From contig CBFGTJ010000123.1 in the NCBI GenBank assembly GCA_965651815.1, positions 1 through 9,576 on the forward strand: a stretch of DNA of 9,576 bases, written 5' to 3'. Made by a program: the position numbers and the translations under genes. A model generated the notes under the pieces. It did no database searches, was not told the origin of the DNA, and saw only the letters and a program-made list of their open reading frames with translations. Of the stretch, positions 5,575 to 9,576 are shown piece by piece. Every line of letters starts with the position of its first letter. Position 1 is the stretch's first letter. Source of the DNA: CBFGTJ01 sp965651815 (lineage in GTDB: Bacteria > Actinomycetota > Acidimicrobiia > Acidimicrobiales > Microtrichaceae).

Positions 5575-7917
5575 TCAGTTCGCCCGTGCCGCGGTGGCGA
5601 CCTCGTCGCCGGCCGCCTGGTCGTCGCCGAAGGACGTCGCCTGACGCTTCGAGAACACGACGCTCGCGAGCACGACGAGGAGGGCGGCTCCGGCGATCAC
5701 GAACCGCACGTCGTTGTCGCCCAGGCTGATGATGGCGGGCAGCACGAGCAGCGAGACCAGGTTCATCACCTTGATCAGCGGGCTGATCGCCGGGCCGGCG
5801 GTGTCCTTGAAGGGGTCGCCGACGGTGTCGCCGATCACGACGGCCTTGTGGACGTCGGACCCCTTGCCGCCGTGGTTGCCCTCCTCGATGTACTTCTTGC
5901 CGTTGTCCCAGGCGCCGCCGGTGTTCGACAGGAAGTAGGCCATCAGCGAGCCGACGATGATCGCCGCGGCGAGGAACCCGCCCAGCGCCAGGTGGCCGAG
6001 GCCGAAGCCGATGACGACCGGCATCAGCACGGCGAGGAGCGCCGGGGTGGTGAGCTCGCGCAGCGCGGCACCGGTGCAGATGTCGATCACCGGGCCGTAG
6101 TCGGGCTTGTCGGTGCCCTCCATGATCCCCGGCTTCTCGCGGAACTGGCGGCGCACCTCCTGCACGACGATGCCGGCGGTGCGGCCCACCGCGAGGATCG
6201 CGAGGCCGGAGAAGAGGAACACGACGGTGCCGCCGACGAGCGCACCGGCGAACGTCTTCGGATCCGCGATGTTCAGGGCGACCTGCTCGAACGCCTCGGC
6301 GACGGTGCCCGGGAGCTCGAGCTGCGCCGCGATCGTCTCGCGGAAGGAGGCGAAGAGGGCGACCGCCGCGATCACGGCGGACCCGATGGCGAAGCCCTTC
6401 GTCACGGCCTTGGTCGTGTTGCCGACGGTGTCGAGCCCGTCGAGGATCGTCTCGGTCTCGCCGTGGAGCTCGCCGGACATCTCGGCGATGCCCTGGGCGT
6501 TGTCGGCGATCGGGCCGAAGGTGTCCTCCGCCACGACGATGCCGGTGGTGGACAGCATGCCGATCGCGGTCAGGGCGACGAGGTACACCGAGTAGAGCAC
6601 GTTACCGTCGCCGAGGCCGAGCCCGACGAGGATCGCGACGGCGATGGCCACCACGGCCCACACGGCGGACTCCATGCCGCTCGACATGCCCGAGAGGATG
6701 ACCGTCGCGGGGCCGGTCCGGCCCGACTCGGCGATGTCCCGGACGGGCTTGAAGTCGCTCGAGGTGAAGTACTGGGTGATGCGGCTCACGACCTGGCCGA
6801 GCACCACGCCGACCACGATCGCGGCGAACATGCGCGCACCGGCACCGCCGACCTCGCCGTCGGGGTCGCCGACGTAGCCGAACGCGATCACGGCGGCGCC
6901 GACCAGCATGATCACCGAGGCGATGTTGACGCCGCGGTTGATCGGCCGCAGGGCGTCGGTCTCGCCCGGGCGGGCCTTCACGAGGTAGATCGAGACCATC
7001 GAGGCGAGCAGCCCGACGCCCATCATCGCCAGCGGGAAGATGAGCCCCTTCACCGCCTCGGCGCCCTCGATGCCGATCGCGTTGAACGCGGTGACGCCGA
7101 GGATGATGTTGGCCACGAGGACCACGCCGAACGACTCGAAGAGGTCGGAGGCCATGCCGGCGCAGTCGCCGACGTTGTCGCCCACGTTGTCGGCGATGGT
7201 CGCCGGGTTCCGCGGGTCGTCCTCGGGGATCCCGGCCTCGACCTTGCCGACGAGGTCGGCGCCCACGTCCGCGGCCTTGGTGAAGATGCCGCCGCCGACC
7301 CGGAGGAAGAGCGCGAGGAGCGAGCCGCCGAAGCCGAACCCGACGAGGATCGCGGAGGCGGTGTTCTGGAACACCATCACGATCACGGTGGCCCCGAGGA
7401 GCCCGAGCCCGGCGGTGAAGAGCCCGACGGTGCCGCCGGCGCGGAACGCCACCTGCAGTGCGGCGTCCATGCTCCCGGTCCGGGCCGCGGCCGCGGTGCG
7501 GAGGTTGGCCCGGGTCGCGAGCCACATGCCGAGGTAGCCGATGAAGCCGGACGCGAGGCACCCGCCGAGGAACGCGACGGTGCGCCAGAGCCCCGACTGC
7601 ACCCGGCTGAGCCCCTCACCGGTCGGCGAGAGCACCTCTGCGGAGGTGACGAACACGATGATGGCGAGCGGCACGACGATCAGGACGATCGTGCGGAACT
7701 GCCGCATGATGTAGGCCATCGCGCCTTCCTGCACCGCCGCGGCGATCTCGTCCATCTGCTCGGTGCCGGTGTCCTTGGCGAGCACGCCGCGCATCATCAC
7801 GAACCCGACGAGCAGCGCGAGCACCGAGATCACGGCGCAGAACACGAGCCAGAACCACTCCTGACCGCCCAGCTCGAAGATCTGGTAGCCACCCTCGGCG
7901 GCCAGTACGTGCGTCAT
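5575..7917 (-). CDS. hppA: Membrane-bound proton-translocating pyrophosphatase, potassium-independent type
   Basis: This 780-residue polytopic membrane protein (about 16 helices expected) hydrolyses pyrophosphate and pumps protons across the cytoplasmic membrane. Signatures seen: the pyrophosphate/Mg site DVGADLVGKVE starting at Asp217, followed by GIPEDDPRNPATIADN and NVGDNVGDCAGMASDLFES; the block GIVVAEDTFGPIADNAQGI; GGAWDNGKKYIEEG; and DTVGDPFKDTAGPAISPL near the C-terminus. In GNTTKAVTKGFAIGSA the Lys503 and Thr506 replace the Ala and Gly/Ala of potassium-requiring enzymes. This is the established mark of potassium-independent, proton-pumping members. The length is in the upper normal range and no key acidic residue appears lost. 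The ATG at 7917 is supported by AGAGGAAG three bases upstream. A promoter probably lies at 8018-8047. The CHAD gene follows and UPF0182 precedes on the same strand. Confidence 0.97.
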   Translation of the reverse strand: MTHVLAAEGGYQIFELGGQEWFWLVFCAVISVLALLVGFVMMRGVLAKDTGTEQMDEIAAAVQEGAMAYIMRQFRTIVLIVVPLAIIVFVTSAEVLSPTGEGLSRVQSGLWRTVAFLGGCLASGFIGYLGMWLATRANLRTAAAARTGSMDAALQVAFRAGGTVGLFTAGLGLLGATVIVMVFQNTASAILVGFGFGGSLLALFLRVGGGIFTKAADVGADLVGKVEAGIPEDDPRNPATIADNVGDNVGDCAGMASDLFESFGVVLVANIILGVTAFNAIGIEGAEAVKGLIFPLAMMGVGLLASMVSIYLVKARPGETDALRPINRGVNIASVIMLVGAAVIAFGYVGDPDGEVGGAGARMFAAIVVGVVLGQVVSRITQYFTSSDFKPVRDIAESGRTGPATVILSGMSSGMESAVWAVVAIAVAILVGLGLGDGNVLYSVYLVALTAIGMLSTTGIVVAEDTFGPIADNAQGIAEMSGELHGETETILDGLDTVGNTTKAVTKGFAIGSAVIAAVALFASFRETIAAQLELPGTVAEAFEQVALNIADPKTFAGALVGGTVVFLFSGLAILAVGRTAGIVVQEVRRQFREKPGIMEGTDKPDYGPVIDICTGAALRELTTPALLAVLMPVVIGFGLGHLALGGFLAAAIIVGSLMAYFLSNTGGAWDNGKKYIEEGNHGGKGSDVHKAVVIGDTVGDPFKDTAGPAISPLIKVMNLVSLLVLPAIISLGDNDVRFVIAGAALLVVLASVVFSKRQATSFGDDQAAGDEVATAARAN

Positions 7918-7920
7918 CGA

Positions 7921-7928
7921 CTTCCTCT
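7921..7928 (-). promoter_or_regulatory. Shine-Dalgarno of hppA
   Basis: AGAGGAAG (reading 7928 to 7921) ends three bases before the ATG at 7917. Its AGGA core lies about six bases from the start codon. It is the clearest Shine-Dalgarno in the window and contrasts with the leaderless-looking genes at 553, 1389, 1412 and 2069. Confidence 0.75.
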
Positions 7929-7969
7929 GCAGATGGGGAGCGCGCGGCGCTCGTGGACGGATGCGGGCA

Positions 7970-8003
7970 GCACGTCGGGCGTGCCGGTCGGGCGCGGCCC
8001 GAC
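7970..8003 (-). other. Two adjacent hairpins in the hppA leader, one with an alternative partner
   Basis: Reading the hppA strand, GTCGGGC (8003-7997), a three-base loop and GCCCGAC (7993-7987) form a perfect seven-base-pair stem. A few bases later GCACG (7984-7980), a five-base loop and CGTGC (7974-7970) form a second stem. A second copy of GCCCGAC (7980-7974) overlaps the second hairpin and could pair with the first arm instead, so the two arrangements exclude each other. It may be a terminator for the upstream UPF0182 gene (no U-tract follows) or a leader structure. No known riboswitch is recognised. Confidence 0.4.
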
Positions 8004-8017
8004 GCCGAGCCTCGGAG

Positions 8018-8047
8018 AGTTCAGTTGAACGGTGGCGGCTGAGTCAA
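8018..8047 (-). promoter_or_regulatory. Candidate hppA promoter with a small dyad at the -10
   Basis: On the minus strand TTGACT (8047-8042) and TGAACT (8023-8018) are 18 bases apart. TTGACT is close to the -35 consensus; TGAACT is a weaker -10. A perfect dyad GTTCA-GT-TGAAC (8019-8030) overlaps the -10 and could be an operator. The predicted leader is about 94 bases, holding the hairpins at 7970-8003 and the Shine-Dalgarno at 7921-7928. Inference from sequence only. Confidence 0.42.
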
Positions 8048-8083
8048 ACACCGTCCCGGGGCCCACGCGTGGCGTCACCCAGC

Positions 8084-9576
8084 TCAGCCGCCCGGGGCCG
8101 TCGTGGTGGTCGTCGACGTGGTCGCGCGGCCGCCGCCGGAACCCTCGGCGGCCTCGCGGTCGAGCATCTCGGCCGCGCGGCGCAGCAGCTCGCTGGCCTG
8201 GTCGAGCAGTTCCGCCGGGGTGGGCTCCCCCTCCCCGTCGGGCACCGTCGTGGTCGTGCCGTTCGACGTCGGTGGTTCGGGGGTGCCGTCCGGCTCCAGC
8301 TCCGCCACGTCGCTGCCGGCCACCGCCCGGTCCGGGTCGTCGTCGAGCAGGTCCGCGAGGGCCGTGTCGATGTCGGCGCCGAAGCCGACGTTCTCGCCGG
8401 ACACGACCACGACCGCCTTGAGCGTGAAGCGGCCGCTCGACTCCTCCGCCGCGTACACCGGGCGCAGGTACAGCAGCGAGTTGCGGAACGGCAGGATCAG
8501 CATGTTGCCGATGCGCACGCGGCTGCCGCTGCGGCCGACGAGGGTCTGGTACTCCGCGAACGGCGTGTAGGTGACCATGCGCTGGTGCGCCTGCAGCGGG
8601 CCGTCGACCTCGTTGTTGCGCTGGGTCTCACCGCCCGAGGAGTCGACCATCACGACCTGCTCGAGGCGCCCGTAGGACCCGGGGTCGCTGCGGGCGACCA
8701 TGATCGCCGGCATCCTCCGGCCCGTGTCGTCCCCCGACGCGAGCACGTACGGGCGGGTCAGGACGAACTCCGCCTCCTCCGCGTCGCCGATGCGCATGTA
8801 CTGGTAGTACGGCTCGATCCGCGGGTGCTGCCCGCCGAGGGGGGCGGGGTCCGAGTCGCCGTCGCTGTCGACGTTCGTCGAGCGGTCCGGCGGCTGCTGG
8901 CCGACCGCCCACCGGTCGCTGTTGTTGAAGAAGGTGGACGGTGAGCCCTGGTGGTAGCGGCCCCACACCGTGGTCTGCGCCTTGAAGAGGAACTCCGGGT
9001 AGCGGAAGTGCTGCATGACCTCCGCGGGGATCTCCTCGGTGAACAGCCCCGGGAACGCACGGGCGTACGCGCGGATGATCGGGTCGCGCTCGCCGTACAG
9101 CTCGTCGGTCAGGTACAGGGTGACGTCCCCGTCGTAGGCGTCGACGACCGCCTTGACCGAGTTGCGCAGGTAGTTGAACGTCCCCGAGGCGCCCCGTGCG
9201 ACCGACGCGGCGTCGACGCTCTGGGAGTACGGGTAGTCCGAGCTGGTCGTGTACCCGTCGACCACGTACTTCACCCGGTTGTCGAGCAGGACCGGGTACG
9301 GGTCCGCGTCGAGCTGGAGGTAGGGGGCCAGCGCGTGGACGCGCTCGACGACGTTGCGGTGGAAGATGACCTTCGACTCGCTGGTCAGGTTGTCCGAGAT
9401 CAGCGGCTCGATCTCGCCGAAGCGGAGCGCGAACGCCGCACGGCGCACGAGCGAGCCCATCTCGACCCCCGAGCTGCCCTCGTACTCGGTGGTGACGTCG
9501 TCGTCGCTCAGCTCGGTCTGCCGGGTGCCGACGATGGCGTACCCGTCCATGTTCTCGCCGTGGTAGATCTCGGGCC
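8084..9576 (-). CDS. UPF0182 family membrane protein (C-terminal part; gene continues beyond the window end)
   Basis: The frame is open to the window edge, with PEIYHGEN in frame before the first internal Met, so the ATG at 9550 is not the true start. About 496 residues are visible. Family members are about 900-1000 residues, with several N-terminal membrane helices and a large extracytoplasmic domain. Only the latter is visible here and no membrane segment is seen. Family blocks: YLRNSVKAVVDAYDGDVTLY, DPIIRAYARAFPGLF, MQHFRYPEFLFKAQ, DRWAVGQQ, EFVLTRPYVL, GPLQAHQRMV, and the strand region RVRIGNMLILPFRNSLLYLRPVYA. The C-terminus is an acidic helix (PTPAELLDQASELLRRAAEMLDREA) followed by Gly/Ser and a Thr-rich tail ending TTTTTTAPGG, after a low-complexity PPTSNGTTTTVPDGEGEPTP linker. 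The function of the family is unknown. It is upstream of hppA on the same strand, with 166 bases and a probable promoter between. Confidence 0.93.
   Translation of the reverse strand, partial: PEIYHGENMDGYAIVGTRQTELSDDDVTTEYEGSSGVEMGSLVRRAAFALRFGEIEPLISDNLTSESKVIFHRNVVERVHALAPYLQLDADPYPVLLDNRVKYVVDGYTTSSDYPYSQSVDAASVARGASGTFNYLRNSVKAVVDAYDGDVTLYLTDELYGERDPIIRAYARAFPGLFTEEIPAEVMQHFRYPEFLFKAQTTVWGRYHQGSPSTFFNNSDRWAVGQQPPDRSTNVDSDGDSDPAPLGGQHPRIEPYYQYMRIGDAEEAEFVLTRPYVLASGDDTGRRMPAIMVARSDPGSYGRLEQVVMVDSSGGETQRNNEVDGPLQAHQRMVTYTPFAEYQTLVGRSGSRVRIGNMLILPFRNSLLYLRPVYAAEESSGRFTLKAVVVVSGENVGFGADIDTALADLLDDDPDRAVAGSDVAELEPDGTPEPPTSNGTTTTVPDGEGEPTPAELLDQASELLRRAAEMLDREAAEGSGGGRATTSTTTTTAPGG

Noticed and set aside
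5512..8028. An 838-codon open frame on the plus strand opposite hppA
   Set aside because: It mirrors hppA, whose motifs are unmistakable. The translation is His/Asp/Arg/Gly-rich with no recognisable fold and no ribosome binding site.
8063..8072. A perfect ten-base palindrome CCACGCGTGG between UPF0182 and the hppA promoter
   Set aside because: It is short and GC-rich, with no second copy in the window and no known operator match. It may be chance or a minor stem after the UPF0182 stop.
8084..9550. Treating ATG at 9550 as the start of the UPF0182 gene
   Set aside because: The frame stays open upstream to the edge, and the residues PEIYHGEN before that Met match the family, so the start is outside the window.

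Overview
The window is a compact, high-GC stretch of ordinary chromosome from an actinomycete-like bacterium, possibly Acidimicrobiia. That placement is inferred from five things: the strong G/C bias at codon third positions, a tiny gene resembling the actinobacterial ribosomal protein bL37, several start codons that look leaderless, a UPF0182 protein, and an uncharacterised VOC family of a type common in actinomycetes. No phage, insertion sequence, CRISPR array, rRNA, tRNA or other sign of a mobile region is visible. No intergenic stretch reaches 300 bases.

Left part (1-1389). The 5' part of ychF (ribosome-associated GTPase/ATPase) runs leftward off the edge. Divergent from it is a 29-codon gene resembling bL37. 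It faces, across a terminator-like hairpin, a gene for a VUT/YhhQ-type membrane transporter (queuosine-precursor transporter family).

Middle part (1387-4519). The transporter and a VOC-fold gene start back to back from a nearly symmetric 28-base segment. There the two -10 elements share their TA step, and each places its expected transcription start exactly on a GTG start codon. Rightward follow a FadE5/DmdC-type acyl-CoA dehydrogenase, whose probable -10 element reuses the stop codon of the VOC gene, and a 201-residue acidic protein I do not recognise.

Right part (4521-9576). Three leftward genes lie in the transcriptional order UPF0182 membrane protein (5' end off the edge), hppA (membrane proton pyrophosphatase with the potassium-independent signature), and a CHAD-domain protein 61 bases further on. 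CHAD domains bind polyphosphate, so hppA and the CHAD gene together suggest a pyrophosphate/polyphosphate theme. The leader of hppA contains a plausible promoter with a small dyad at the -10 and two mutually exclusive hairpins.

I see no clearly new multi-gene system. The best leads are the symmetric divergent leaderless promoter, the tiny bL37-like gene, the unknown 201-residue protein, and the hppA-CHAD pairing with its structured leader.
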